The notes: generated by a model not told the origin, from the sequence alone. A stretch of 64,000 nt of DNA from Lachnospiraceae bacterium (GCA_900753305.1 CAADYR010000116.1:1-64000); one strand, 5' to 3'; counted from the first letter of the stretch, positions 7,938 through 16,057 are shown. Program-made: numbers and translations.

Positions 7938-9905
7938 ATGGATCAGAAGATTCAGAGAATGAAAGAACTGATAGAGATACTGCGTGAGGCTTCTAAGGCA
8001 TATTATGCGCAGGATAAAGAAATCATGAGCAATTATGAATATGATAAGCTTTATGATGAATTGTCTGATCTGGAACAGGAGACAGGCATGGTTCTGACAG
8101 GAAGCCCGACGGTCAGTGTCGGATATGAGGCTGTGGATGAGCTTCCCAAGGAAGCGCATGAGAGTCCTATGCTGTCCCTTGGAAAAACAAAAGACAGAGA
8201 AGAACTCAAAAGCTGGCTCAAAGATAAAGAAGGACTGCTTAGCTGGAAACTGGATGGACTGACCATTGTGCTGACTTATCGTGATGGAACTCTGTTTAAG
8301 GCAGTTACGAGAGGAAATGGAGAAGTAGGAGAAGTCATTACCAATAATGCCAGGGTGTTTAAGAATATTCCACTTCGCATTCAGTATCAGGGAGAACTGA
8401 TATTACGTGGCGAGGCAATCATCACCTATTCCGATTTTGAGAAGATCAACGAAGAGATAGAGGATGTGGATGCCAAGTATAAGAATCCCAGAAACCTTTG
8501 TTCCGGTTCGGTCAGACAGCTTAATAATGAAATCACTGCCAAAAGAAACGTGAGATTTTATGCTTTTTCCCTTGTGAAGGCAGAGGGTGTGGATTTCTCA
8601 AATTCCAGAGAAGAACAGTTTAATTTCCTGAAGAAACAGGGATTTGATGTAGTGGAATATGTCAGAGTCAGTGCAGAGAACATCATGGAAGCAATAGAAG
8701 GATATGAGAAGAAAATTGTGGATTACGATATTCCATCCGATGGTCTGGTGCTTCTTTATGATGATATTGAATATGGAAGGTCACTTGGCAGAACAGCGAA
8801 GTTTCCACGCGATTCCATTGCTTTTAAATGGGCTGATGAAATAAGAGAAACAACTTTGCAGGATATAGAATGGAGTCCAAGCAGAACAGGATTGATCAAT
8901 CCTGTGGCTATTTTTGAACCGGTAGAACTGGAAGGTACGACCGTAAGCAGGGCATCTGTTCATAATATCAGCATCATGCATGCTCTGAAACTGGGAATTG
9001 GAGATAAAATAACGGTATATAAGGCGAATATGATCATTCCTCAGATCGCGGAGAACCTGACAGGAAGCGATAATATTGAAATCCCGGCAGTCTGTCCGGT
9101 ATGTGGAGGTGCAACACAGATCAGGGCAATCAATGATGTGCAGTCATTATATTGTACTAATCCGGACTGTGTGGCTAAGAAGATCAAGTCCTTTTCTTTG
9201 TTTGTAAGCAGAGATGCCATGAACATAGACGGATTATCTGAGGCAACTCTTGAGAAGTTCATAGCAAAAGGTTTTATTCATGAATACAGTGATATTTTCC
9301 ATCTGTCTGATCATAAAGATGAAATTGTAGATATGGAAGGTTTTGGCGAGAAGTCTTATCAAAACCTGATGAACAGTATTGAACAGGCAAGAAATGTAAC
9401 GCTTCCCAAACTGATCTACAGCCTGGGAATTGCCAATATTGGACTTGCAAATGCAAAAGTGATCTGCAGGCATTTTGACTTTGATCTGGATGCCATGCGC
9501 AACGCAAACGTCGAGGAATTAAGCGAGATCGATGGCATTGGTGAAGTTATTGGAAAAGCCTTTGCACAGTATTTTGAACAGGAAGATAACAACCAGAAGT
9601 TAGATGATCTGCTACGGGAGATCACAATAGAAAAAGAGGAAGTAAATGAAAGTGAGCAGACTTTGACTGGTCAGTCATTCGTTGTAACAGGAAGTCTGGA
9701 GCATTTCGGCAGCAGGAATGAGTTGAAGGAACTGATAGAACGAAAGGGTGGCAAAGTAACAGGAAGTGTAACTTCCAAAACAGTCTGTCTGATCAACAAT
9801 GATATTACTTCCAATTCATCAAAGAATAAGAAGGCAAAGGAGCTGGAAGTTCCTATTATTACAGAAGAAGAGTTTATGAATCAATATTTAGGAATGACAC
9901 CATAA
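7938..9905 (+). CDS. ligA: NAD-dependent DNA ligase
   Basis: LigA seals nicks in double-stranded DNA using NAD+ and is essential for replication. The 655-residue product has the usual domain order: Ia region, adenylation domain with KLDG at 104-107 (Lys104 becomes AMP-bound), OB fold with SRTGLINPVA, a four-Cys zinc finger (CPVCGG ... CTNPDC, about 388-412), helix-hairpin-helix repeats (about 450-560) and a C-terminal BRCT domain (about 580-655, FVVTGSLEHFGSRNELK). Length is close to the family norm. The ribosome binding site is weak (GAAAGG, 14 bases upstream), but the start agrees with family N-termini. metA follows after 13 bases, so the two are likely co-transcribed. Confidence 0.97.
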   Translation: MDQKIQRMKELIEILREASKAYYAQDKEIMSNYEYDKLYDELSDLEQETGMVLTGSPTVSVGYEAVDELPKEAHESPMLSLGKTKDREELKSWLKDKEGLLSWKLDGLTIVLTYRDGTLFKAVTRGNGEVGEVITNNARVFKNIPLRIQYQGELILRGEAIITYSDFEKINEEIEDVDAKYKNPRNLCSGSVRQLNNEITAKRNVRFYAFSLVKAEGVDFSNSREEQFNFLKKQGFDVVEYVRVSAENIMEAIEGYEKKIVDYDIPSDGLVLLYDDIEYGRSLGRTAKFPRDSIAFKWADEIRETTLQDIEWSPSRTGLINPVAIFEPVELEGTTVSRASVHNISIMHALKLGIGDKITVYKANMIIPQIAENLTGSDNIEIPAVCPVCGGATQIRAINDVQSLYCTNPDCVAKKIKSFSLFVSRDAMNIDGLSEATLEKFIAKGFIHEYSDIFHLSDHKDEIVDMEGFGEKSYQNLMNSIEQARNVTLPKLIYSLGIANIGLANAKVICRHFDFDLDAMRNANVEELSEIDGIGEVIGKAFAQYFEQEDNNQKLDDLLREITIEKEEVNESEQTLTGQSFVVTGSLEHFGSRNELKELIERKGGKVTGSVTSKTVCLINNDITSNSSKNKKAKELEVPIITEEEFMNQYLGMTP

Positions 9906-9918
9906 GGAGGATACAGGA

Positions 9919-10824
9919 ATGCCTATCAAGATACAAAGTGAGTTACCAGCCAAAGAAATACTAGAGTACGAGAACATATTTGTTATGGATGAGAACAGAG
10001 CTTCTCATCAGGATATTCGTCCCTTACAGGTATGCATCTTGAATCTGATGCCTGTGAAACAGGATACGGAATTGCAGCTTTTACGCGCATTGTCCAATAC
10101 ACCTTTGCAGGTAGATGTTACGTTCCTCATGGTAACCAGTCATGTATCTTTGAATACATCAGCCAACCATTTGAACCGATTCTATACAACTTTTGACGAA
10201 ATCAAAAATAAACGTTTTGACGGACTGATCATCACGGGCGCACCTGTAGAAGACATTACTTTTGAAGAAGTAGATTATTGGGACGAAGTATGCAAGATCA
10301 TGGACTGGGCAGAACAGAATGTTACATCTACCCTACATATCTGCTGGGGTGCTCAGGCAGGATTCTATCACTATTATGGCATCCAGAAGCGTCTGTTGCC
10401 TGAGAAGCTGTTCGGCCTGTATTCCCATAAAGTACAGAATAGAAAGATACCTCTGGTTCGTGGCTTCGATGATTATTTTCTGGCTCCACACAGCAGACAT
10501 ACAGAGACTCCTGCTTCTGAAATCCATAAATGTGATGCCATCACCGTTCTGGCGGAGTCAGAAGAGGCTGGTGTGTTCCTTGCATATGCAGAAGAAGGCA
10601 AGAAAATATTTGTAAACGGACATCCGGAATATGATCGCTATACATTGGACAAGGAGTATCACAGAGACTTGGATAAGGGATTGCCGATCCATATTCCAAG
10701 AAATTATTACCCGAATGATGATCCTACTCAGAAACCGAACCTGCAGTGGAGATCACATAGTAATAACCTCTATACTAATTGGCTCAATTATTATGTTTAC
10801 CAGACAACTCCTTACGAACTGTAG
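9919..10824 (+). CDS. metA: Homoserine O-acetyltransferase (MetA family)
   Basis: The enzyme activates homoserine for methionine synthesis. The 301-residue product shows the catalytic Cys142 in HICWGAQAG, and His235 and Glu237 in VNGHPEYDR. Although the family is often called homoserine O-succinyltransferase, residue 111 is Glu (GAPVE), and published work on Bacillus enzymes shows Glu111 selects acetyl-CoA whereas Gly111 selects succinyl-CoA; an acetyltransferase is therefore expected. The ribosome binding site AAGGAGG is strong, nine bases upstream. It follows ligA closely and is the last gene before the accessory island; a clear terminator lies at 10971-11009. No S-box or other methionine-responsive leader is visible, since there is no leader space. 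Confidence 0.95.
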   Translation: MPIKIQSELPAKEILEYENIFVMDENRASHQDIRPLQVCILNLMPVKQDTELQLLRALSNTPLQVDVTFLMVTSHVSLNTSANHLNRFYTTFDEIKNKRFDGLIITGAPVEDITFEEVDYWDEVCKIMDWAEQNVTSTLHICWGAQAGFYHYYGIQKRLLPEKLFGLYSHKVQNRKIPLVRGFDDYFLAPHSRHTETPASEIHKCDAITVLAESEEAGVFLAYAEEGKKIFVNGHPEYDRYTLDKEYHRDLDKGLPIHIPRNYYPNDDPTQKPNLQWRSHSNNLYTNWLNYYVYQTTPYEL

Positions 10825-10970
10825 GAAAAACCGCAGAAATACTGCAAAATAGCTGTTTTGAGTCACTTTGGTAGAAATATAAATTTCTATAAAAGCACAC
10901 GTATTTCAATACGAAAAATGTGTAAAAGTGTGTACGCTATGTAACTATTATATGAGCCATGATATAGCCT

Positions 10971-11009
10971 AAAAATGAGAAGAGTATTCAAGTACTTTTC
11001 TCATTTTTT
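10971..11009 (+). terminator. Terminator downstream of metA
   Basis: AAATGAGAAGAGTA pairs with TACTTTTCTCATTT (14 pairs, one G-U) around a six-base loop, followed by TTT. A run of A before it makes it work on both strands. Confidence 0.8.
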
Positions 11010-11328
11010 ATTGCAAAAAGCAGCTTACCGAAGCAAGCCGCGCCTGATCTACACATCAAACTTATACCCTCAATTATAACCACTGTAATTACACAATGTA
11101 GACATTTATCTATAAAATCCTGTGCTAAATCCGGATATGTGAAGAGTGCTTCAATATGTTCTACAGTTTCCTCTAATTCATTATTCTTTGATGTTGTTTT
11201 TGCAATTACTGCCCAGTGTAAAAATTCTATTTTGTTTTCCTTCATTTCGTTTGTCATTGAGATAATAATAAACTCAAAATAGTTTAGCAACAAAAGCACT
11301 ATTAAACTGTTTTTAGATTATTTTAAAA

Positions 11329-11357
11329 TTGACAAAGTAAAAATGATAAATTACAAT
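11329..11357 (+). promoter_or_regulatory. Sigma-A promoter of the HTH regulator
   Basis: Perfect TTGACA (11329-11334), 17 bases, TACAAT (11352-11357). RNA would start near 11364, just upstream of the ribosome binding site, which fixes the gene start at 11379. Confidence 0.8.
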
Positions 11358-11378
11358 AAAATAAAGGAGAAAAGTGAG

Positions 11379-11585
11379 ATGTTAACATATAAGATAGATG
11401 TGATAGAATCGTTAAAAGAGGCAGGATATAACAGCACGAGGATATTAAAGGAAAATATAATAAGTCAATCAGCCATGCAAAAGTTACGAAAGGGGGAAAT
11501 GGTAGGGATTAAGACGCTAGAACAGTTATGCGTATTATTAGATATGCAGCCTGGAAACATTATAAAATATATAGAAGATAAATAA
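11379..11585 (+). CDS. Small Cro/CI-type HTH regulator
   Basis: The 68-residue protein is a single helix-turn-helix domain of the short Xre/HTH_26 kind found on mobile elements and in Firmicutes chromosomes: a recognition region around SQSAMQKLRKGEMVGIKTLE and a closing segment LCVLLDMQPGNIIKYIED. It has no sensor domain. The ATG at 11379 follows AAAGGAG by nine bases; an earlier ATG at 11343 lies in the promoter. An 11-base inverted repeat (AAACTGTTTTT at 11304-11314 and its complement at 11621-11631) brackets the gene. It may regulate the following small gene or be a leftover of an integrated element. Confidence 0.8.
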   Translation: MLTYKIDVIESLKEAGYNSTRILKENIISQSAMQKLRKGEMVGIKTLEQLCVLLDMQPGNIIKYIEDK

Positions 11586-11680
11586 ACTAAAAAGATTTAA
11601 AAATACATTAATTATAAACCAAAAACAGTTTATAGTTATGTTGTCAAAAGGCAATAGGAGAAAGCCAGAAAGGATAACAG

Positions 11681-11821
11681 ATGGAAGATATGAACATGCA
11701 TGAGAATGCACGACTTGTACTGGGATTAAGAAGTGCCGGTTGGAGTGAAAAGAAAATTAATGATTTTCTACTCTATATCGAGACAGGAGAAGAACAGTAC
11801 AAACCCAAAAAAGAAGATTAA
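11681..11821 (+). CDS. 46-residue conserved-looking small protein
   Basis: A short reading frame from 11681 encodes MEDMNMHENARLVLGLRSAG followed by a helical C-terminal part ending KPKKED. AGAAAGGA is present eight bases upstream. The GLRSAGW and NDFLLYIETGEE segments are compact and look like a real small domain; I believe similar small proteins occur next to Xre-type regulators in Lachnospiraceae, but I cannot search for them here. It could be a partner or antitoxin-like factor of the HTH protein 95 bases upstream. Function unknown. Confidence 0.55.
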   Translation: MEDMNMHENARLVLGLRSAGWSEKKINDFLLYIETGEEQYKPKKED

Positions 11822-11894
11822 GTTTAAAAGCACAGACGGTTGAAATATAAATATACCGCCTGATTTTCAAAAAGGCGAAAGATGGAAAATTTAG

Positions 11895-12085
11895 TTAGTA
11901 TTGCGGGTTCAGATTTGTCAATATGAGTTTCTGATAGAGAAAGAAACTCATATTGACATTATCGATTTTATCTTGGCAATCTGCAAAAAATATCTGTCAA
12001 AGAAAGCTGCTTATATGGTATCATAATAACTCCTTTCTTGGATGATGGTTTTTAGTTTTTCGACAACTCTATTATACCATATCCG
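11895..12085 (-). mobile_element. Remnant of an insertion sequence (transposase N-terminus and leader)
   Basis: On the minus strand an AAAGGAG site precedes an ATG at 12024 that encodes MIPYKQLSLTDIF, which I recognise as the usual start of a large Lachnospiraceae IS transposase family. A one-base slip then gives ADCQDKIDN, and a second slip gives QYEFLSLSETHID, both matching the same family in order. After about 40 codons the similarity ends. Upstream, a TATAAT (complement of 12071-12076) and the leader fit the same element. The gene is dead: two frameshifts and loss of more than 90 percent of its length. Confidence 0.6.
11917..11957. repeat. Perfect 15-base-pair inverted repeat
   Basis: GTCAATATGAGTTTC (11917-11931) and its exact complement (11943-11957) enclose an 11-base loop; the next base pair outward also matches. 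No T run follows on either strand. It overlaps the transposase remnant. Confidence 0.85.
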
Positions 12086-12138
12086 GAGAGGAGTTATTTT
12101 TATTTTGGTAACAAAAATGCTGCATTTATGCGGCTTGT

Positions 12139-12155
12139 GACGTTTCACAAACGTC
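12139..12155. promoter_or_regulatory. Dyad upstream of the first Ter-locus gene
   Basis: GACGTTT-CAC-AAACGTC is a perfect 7-base inverted repeat ending 30 bases before the start at 12186. It is a candidate operator; no bound protein is known. Confidence 0.4.
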
Positions 12156-12185
12156 TAAAATACGTATAAAGTGAGGAAAAAGAGA

Positions 12186-13283
12186 GTGAAGTATGTTGAA
12201 AGCGATTTGGTAAGAATTGCAAAGAGAGAAAATAATACAAAAAGGAATTATTTGGTGGTTGATCCATTGCAGGGAAAGCATATTCCTGTGCAACCATCAA
12301 AAGCATTAAATTTATTTACAAATTTGGCAGATACATTTCGGGATCAATACCAGAATGAAAAATTGCTGTTAGTAGGATTTGCAGAAACCGCAACAGCGAT
12401 AGGCGCACAGGTTGCTATTACTATTGGTACAAAATACATTCAGACCACAAGGGAACCAATACCCAATGTGGAGTACTTGTTTTTTTCTGAAGAGCACAGT
12501 CATGCTACAGAACAAAAACTTGTTAAAGATGATATTGACAGTGTTACTGATGAAATTGACAGAATAGTTTTTATTGAAGATGAAGTTACAACAGGAAAAA
12601 CTATACTAAATATTGTGAATATTCTTGATAAGAAATACGATGGAAAATTTAAATATGCAGTTGCTTCACTATTAAATGGTATGACATCTGAACATATGGA
12701 ACAGTATAAGAGTAAAGGCATTGATTTACACTATCTTGTAAAGACAGATCATAGCAGGTATGCGGAGAAGGCAAATGAATTTGCAGAAGATGGATGTTAT
12801 TACGAATGTTTAAATAAAACAGATGGTGACTATACAGTTATTAATATTCCGAATCGAATGGACACCAGAAGACTTGTAGATTCCTGTGAATATAAGAATG
12901 GTTGTGATGAATTATGGAATGGACTGAAGAAGAAAATTGGAAATATTGTTGACCAAAAAATTCTGGTAGTTGGTACTGAGGAATTTATGTTTCCGGCACT
13001 TTATGTGGGAGAACAGTTGGAGAAAGAAGGAAATCAGGTTTTTTGCCATTCAACAACGCGTAGCCCAATTGCAGTCAGCTTAGAGAAAGATTATCCATTA
13101 CATTGCAGATATGAATTAAAAAGTTTATATGATGCAGACAGAAAAACATTTATTTACGATATAGGTAAGTATGATAGAGTGTTTGTTATTACTGATTCTC
13201 CTGAGATTGAGGAAAGTCAGAGAACACTGATCAATGCTTTGAGAACTCAAAATAAAAACATTTCATTAGTAAGGTGGTGTTAA
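12186..13283 (+). CDS. Ter-locus phosphoribosyltransferase (PRTase_2 plus TRSP region)
   Basis: The 365-residue product has a type I phosphoribosyltransferase fold with a PRPP loop FIEDEVTTGKT (about residues 129-139), preceded by the family N-terminus NYLVVDPLQGKHIPVQPSKA (about 21-40). The C-terminal third (about 255-365) matches in layout the TRSP domain that accompanies PRTase_2 in Ter operons. Comparative genomics by Anantharaman and colleagues predicts these enzymes build a nucleoside-like metabolite with the ATP-grasp, CitE-like and HAD proteins encoded nearby; this is unproven biochemically. I prefer the GTG at 12186, which has GAGG about nine bases upstream, over the GTG at 12171, which has none. 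The next gene starts one base after the stop. Confidence 0.8.
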   Translation: MKYVESDLVRIAKRENNTKRNYLVVDPLQGKHIPVQPSKALNLFTNLADTFRDQYQNEKLLLVGFAETATAIGAQVAITIGTKYIQTTREPIPNVEYLFFSEEHSHATEQKLVKDDIDSVTDEIDRIVFIEDEVTTGKTILNIVNILDKKYDGKFKYAVASLLNGMTSEHMEQYKSKGIDLHYLVKTDHSRYAEKANEFAEDGCYYECLNKTDGDYTVINIPNRMDTRRLVDSCEYKNGCDELWNGLKKKIGNIVDQKILVVGTEEFMFPALYVGEQLEKEGNQVFCHSTTRSPIAVSLEKDYPLHCRYELKSLYDADRKTFIYDIGKYDRVFVITDSPEIEESQRTLINALRTQNKNISLVRWC

Positions 13284-13284
13284 G

Positions 13285-14340
13285 GTGCGAAGTTCGTATT
13301 CAGAACAAGATGTAATTCTATTGCTGAAAGACATTACTGGTTTGGTTGAGCCACAATCTACAGAGGAAAGAGAAAAACTTATTCAGGCAGGAAAACATTA
13401 TAGTGAAATGCTCCCCATAGAATACGTACCAACTGAAAAGTATATGAATGTATATTATGAGGGATTAAAGAATTATTCAAAACCTGTAGCCAGAGCAGTA
13501 GGACTGCTTTCGGACAAAATTATCAAAAAAAGGGGAAATGATGTGGTGTTGGTATCACTTGCAAGAGCTGGGATACCAATCGGAATTTTGGTAAAAAGAT
13601 ATATTAAATATAAGTATCAGATAGATGTGCCTCATTATTCCATTTCAATTATTCGAGGAAGAGGAATAGATGATAATGCGATGCAATATTTACTAAAGAA
13701 ATATAATGCGGAACAATTATTGTTTGTTGATGGCTGGATTGGAAAAGGTGCGATTTTAAATGAACTGAAAAAAGATATTGCAAAATATAAAGGGGTATCA
13801 TCCGATATTGCTGTTGTTGCTGATCCTGCGAATGTTACGGAATTGTGTGGTACACATGATGATATTCTTATTCCAAGTTCCTGCTTGAATAGTACAGTGT
13901 CGGGACTGATCAGCAGAACTTTTCTAAGAGATGATATAATTGGAAAGGACGATTTCCATGGTGCAGTTTATTATGGAGAATTGAAGGATTCCGATCTGTC
14001 ATACGCTTTTATCGATGCGATAAAAAAAGATTTTTCATTAGATAATGGAAGTGATAATGGAAATGAAGTGATAGAGGGAAAAGGAATCGATGAAGTAATT
14101 GCGATAGGTAAGCACTTTGGCATTGAAGATATTAATCTGATAAAACCTGGAATTGGAGAGGCCACAAGAGTGTTATTGAGAAGAGTTCCCTGGAAAATTC
14201 TGATTGATAAAAGGTACAAAGATAATCCACAACTGGGACATTTGGTCAGACTTGCTGAAGAAAAAAATGTCCCGATTGAGTATTATCCACTTACGCATTA
14301 TAAATGTTGTGGTATTATTAAGAAATTAGCTGATGCATAG
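13285..14340 (+). CDS. StiP-type protein with C-terminal PELOTA RNA-binding domain
   Basis: The 351-residue protein joins an N-terminal StiP-like domain (about 1-255) to a PELOTA_1 domain (about 268-351). The first part has a phosphoribosyltransferase-like core with VLVSLARAGIPIGILVKRY and an altered loop FVDGWIGKGAI where a PRPP loop would sit; databases label it cysteine protease StiP, whereas Anantharaman and colleagues treat it as a PRTase relative. The C-terminal part (GIDEVIAIGKHFGIEDINLI ... LAEEKNVPIEYYP) resembles L7Ae-like RNA binders. The pair StiP-PELOTA is a marker of Ter operons. GTG start at 13285 with AAGGTGG upstream. It lies between the PRTase and ATP-grasp genes in one tight operon. 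Confidence 0.8.
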   Translation: MRSSYSEQDVILLLKDITGLVEPQSTEEREKLIQAGKHYSEMLPIEYVPTEKYMNVYYEGLKNYSKPVARAVGLLSDKIIKKRGNDVVLVSLARAGIPIGILVKRYIKYKYQIDVPHYSISIIRGRGIDDNAMQYLLKKYNAEQLLFVDGWIGKGAILNELKKDIAKYKGVSSDIAVVADPANVTELCGTHDDILIPSSCLNSTVSGLISRTFLRDDIIGKDDFHGAVYYGELKDSDLSYAFIDAIKKDFSLDNGSDNGNEVIEGKGIDEVIAIGKHFGIEDINLIKPGIGEATRVLLRRVPWKILIDKRYKDNPQLGHLVRLAEEKNVPIEYYPLTHYKCCGIIKKLADA

Positions 14341-14353
14341 GGGGGGAAGTATA

Positions 14354-15358
14354 ATGGTAAGGGTATGGTTTAATCACTGGTTTAGTACATCATACAATTT
14401 AATAGAACTGATGAAACAAGACGATAAAGAGCAGGTTTATGTTATTGCAAGTAATAAGCAAATAGATTCTGTAATTCAAAAAGTGTGTGATGAATGGTAT
14501 CAGGATTCATTGGCGGATGGAGAAGAATATATTCAATACTGTTTAGATTTCTGCAGGGAACATAAGGTAGATGTATTCGTGCCACGAAGAAAAATGGTTG
14601 AAATAAGTCAAAACATTAAACTGTTCCATGACATTGGGGTCAAGGTAATGGTTGATGAATATGAAATCATAAAATTACTGAATGATAAAGTAGCTGCATA
14701 TGATTTTCTGAAGGATTGCGAAGGTGTAAATATTCCTGCATATAAAATGGTTAATACAGCAGATGAGTTTGAAACAGCGTATCGTGAACTGAGGAAAGAG
14801 TATGATCAGGTTTGTGTAAAATTTGTCAAAGATGAAGGAGCAATGAGCTACAGAAGGATAATCGATCATGTTGACAGATTTAAGAGGCTTAGAATATATC
14901 CTGGTGCAGAGATTACATATGAAGATTATGCAGGGGCATTAAGAGAGGTTGATCATTTTGACGATCTTATGGTTATGCCATATCTTCCCGGACGTGAGAT
15001 TAGTGTGGATTGCCTCAAAACTGATAAGGGATTAATTGCTATTCCACGTTTTAAGAGTTCTGCAAGACATGAGAGAATTCTTTTTGATGAATATATTATG
15101 AGAATGACAAGTAACATTATGAATAAGATTAACTTGGAATATCCATGTAATATTCAGTACAAGTTAAAGGACAATAAGCCTTACCTTCTTGAAGTTAATA
15201 CCAGAATGTCTGGTGGTCTGCAGATGTCATGTGAAGCTGAAAAGATAAATATTCCCAATATTGCTTTGAAGAAACTGCTGGGGAAAAATATTGACTGGTC
15301 TTTTGTAAAAAGAGAATGCGTAGTGTCATATATTGAAATACCACAGATAATCAGATAG
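14354..15358 (+). CDS. ATP-grasp ligase of the Ter locus
   Basis: The 334-residue enzyme has a pre-ATP-grasp N-terminal region (about 1-95) and an ATP-grasp domain (about 105-310): Lys in LNDKVAAYDFL, the hinge segment VMPYLPGREISVD, and the metal-binding NTRMSGG near the end. It resembles carbamoyl-phosphate synthase large-subunit-like ligases that join a carboxylate to an amine using ATP. In Ter loci this enzyme is predicted to act with the two PRTase-fold proteins. The ATG at 14354 has a GGGGGGAAG ribosome binding site; an earlier ATG at 14333 lies within the previous gene's end. Last gene of the first Ter transcription unit: 140 bases follow before the next start. Confidence 0.88.
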   Translation: MVRVWFNHWFSTSYNLIELMKQDDKEQVYVIASNKQIDSVIQKVCDEWYQDSLADGEEYIQYCLDFCREHKVDVFVPRRKMVEISQNIKLFHDIGVKVMVDEYEIIKLLNDKVAAYDFLKDCEGVNIPAYKMVNTADEFETAYRELRKEYDQVCVKFVKDEGAMSYRRIIDHVDRFKRLRIYPGAEITYEDYAGALREVDHFDDLMVMPYLPGREISVDCLKTDKGLIAIPRFKSSARHERILFDEYIMRMTSNIMNKINLEYPCNIQYKLKDNKPYLLEVNTRMSGGLQMSCEAEKINIPNIALKKLLGKNIDWSFVKRECVVSYIEIPQIIR

Positions 15359-15433
15359 AGAAATATGTTAAATATCAGAACATTTTGCATTATAAACGAA
15401 TTCTAAATAATGATAAAAAGAGTATTAAGAAGG

Positions 15434-15461
15434 TATTTTTCCTGAAATATTATGGTATAAT
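15434..15461 (+). promoter_or_regulatory. Extended -10 promoter for the SHOCT gene
   Basis: TGGTATAAT carries a perfect TATAAT (15456-15461) and the TGn extension; the -35 region is poor. Confidence 0.5.
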
Positions 15462-15494
15462 TTGGCTACATATCAAAAAGGAGGTAAAGTGGAC

Positions 15495-16052
15495 ATGTTT
15501 GGTAGAGCGGCAAAAGCAGTTAAAGAAGTTGGAGAAAATGTAATTGATTCAGCTAAAAGTATAGGAACATCAATTTACAGTACGTCAAAAGAACAAAGTG
15601 AACTTGCTGGAATGAAAGTGCAGAAGTCAGCCATTGAGAGAAGGCTGGAAGAATCATATGCATTAATTGGTAAAAGATATGTTGAGTATATGAATCAGAC
15701 GGATGGCAGTGAGGCTTTTGATGTTACAGATATTTTGGAAACAATGAAATCAGATCTGGATAAACTGGATGAGATTGTTACTACTTTACAGGAGAAAGAA
15801 GAAGAGGCTAAACGACAGGAAGCAGAGAAACGTCAGAAAAAAGCCTTGGATGAGTATGAAATGCAAAAGTCAAAGTTGGACAAAGCATTAGAAATGGATA
15901 TTCTTTCAAAAGATGAGTATGATGAAAAACTTAGTGTTGTTCAGAAGAAATACGATAACTATGAGCAGTTAAGAAAAATTGACATGCAATTGGAAATGGG
16001 AATTATTACAAAAGATGAACATACCGCAAAAGTGAATAATATTATAGGATAA
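15495..16052 (+). CDS. Coiled-coil protein with two SHOCT-like C-terminal repeats
   Basis: The 185-residue protein has an amphipathic N-terminus (MFGRAAKAVKEVGENVIDSA), a long helical middle, a Lys/Glu coiled coil (about 105-125) and two short repeats at the end: LDKALEMDILSKDEYDEKL (about 129-147) and IDMQLEMGIITKDEHTAKV (about 161-179). These look like SHOCT motifs, short helical hairpins found at protein termini and thought to mediate oligomerisation or targeting. AAAGGAGG precedes the start; the in-frame GTG at 15489 is a possible alternative. It has its own promoter and ends at a strong bidirectional terminator against the CitE-like gene. Its role in Ter function is unknown, though its place inside the locus suggests membrane or TerD association. 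Confidence 0.72.
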   Translation: MFGRAAKAVKEVGENVIDSAKSIGTSIYSTSKEQSELAGMKVQKSAIERRLEESYALIGKRYVEYMNQTDGSEAFDVTDILETMKSDLDKLDEIVTTLQEKEEEAKRQEAEKRQKKALDEYEMQKSKLDKALEMDILSKDEYDEKLSVVQKKYDNYEQLRKIDMQLEMGIITKDEHTAKVNNIIG

Positions 16053-16057
16053 AATTT

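Larger units (their letters stand above)
10825..11378. other. 554-base gap between metA and the HTH regulator
   Basis: It holds the metA-side terminator at 10971-11009 and the regulator promoter at 11329-11357. A minus-strand reading frame at 10988-11299 has no ribosome binding site and no recognisable family. The stretch is AT-rich and probably marks the left edge of the accessory island. Confidence 0.5.
11822..12185. other. 364-base gap before the Ter locus
   Basis: It contains a decayed transposase start on the minus strand (about 11895-12085), a perfect 15-pair hairpin inside that remnant, and a 7-pair dyad at 12139-12155. No clear sigma-A promoter for the Ter operon is visible on the plus strand; TTGTGA and TAAAAT near 12136-12161 are too closely spaced. 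Confidence 0.5.

Noticed and set aside
10988..11299. Minus-strand reading frame of about 103 codons after metA
   Set aside because: It starts at a GTG without a ribosome binding site, overlaps the bidirectional terminator, and shows no recognisable domain. An internal ATG also lacks a site. At best a remnant.
12011..12100. Crossed complementary segments (ATATGGTAT/ATACCATAT and AATAACTCCT/AGGAGTTATT) suggestive of a pseudoknot or riboswitch for the Ter operon
   Set aside because: The segments are explained by the minus-strand leader, ribosome binding site and first codons of the transposase remnant; the crossing pairs are more likely a by-product of IS end structure.
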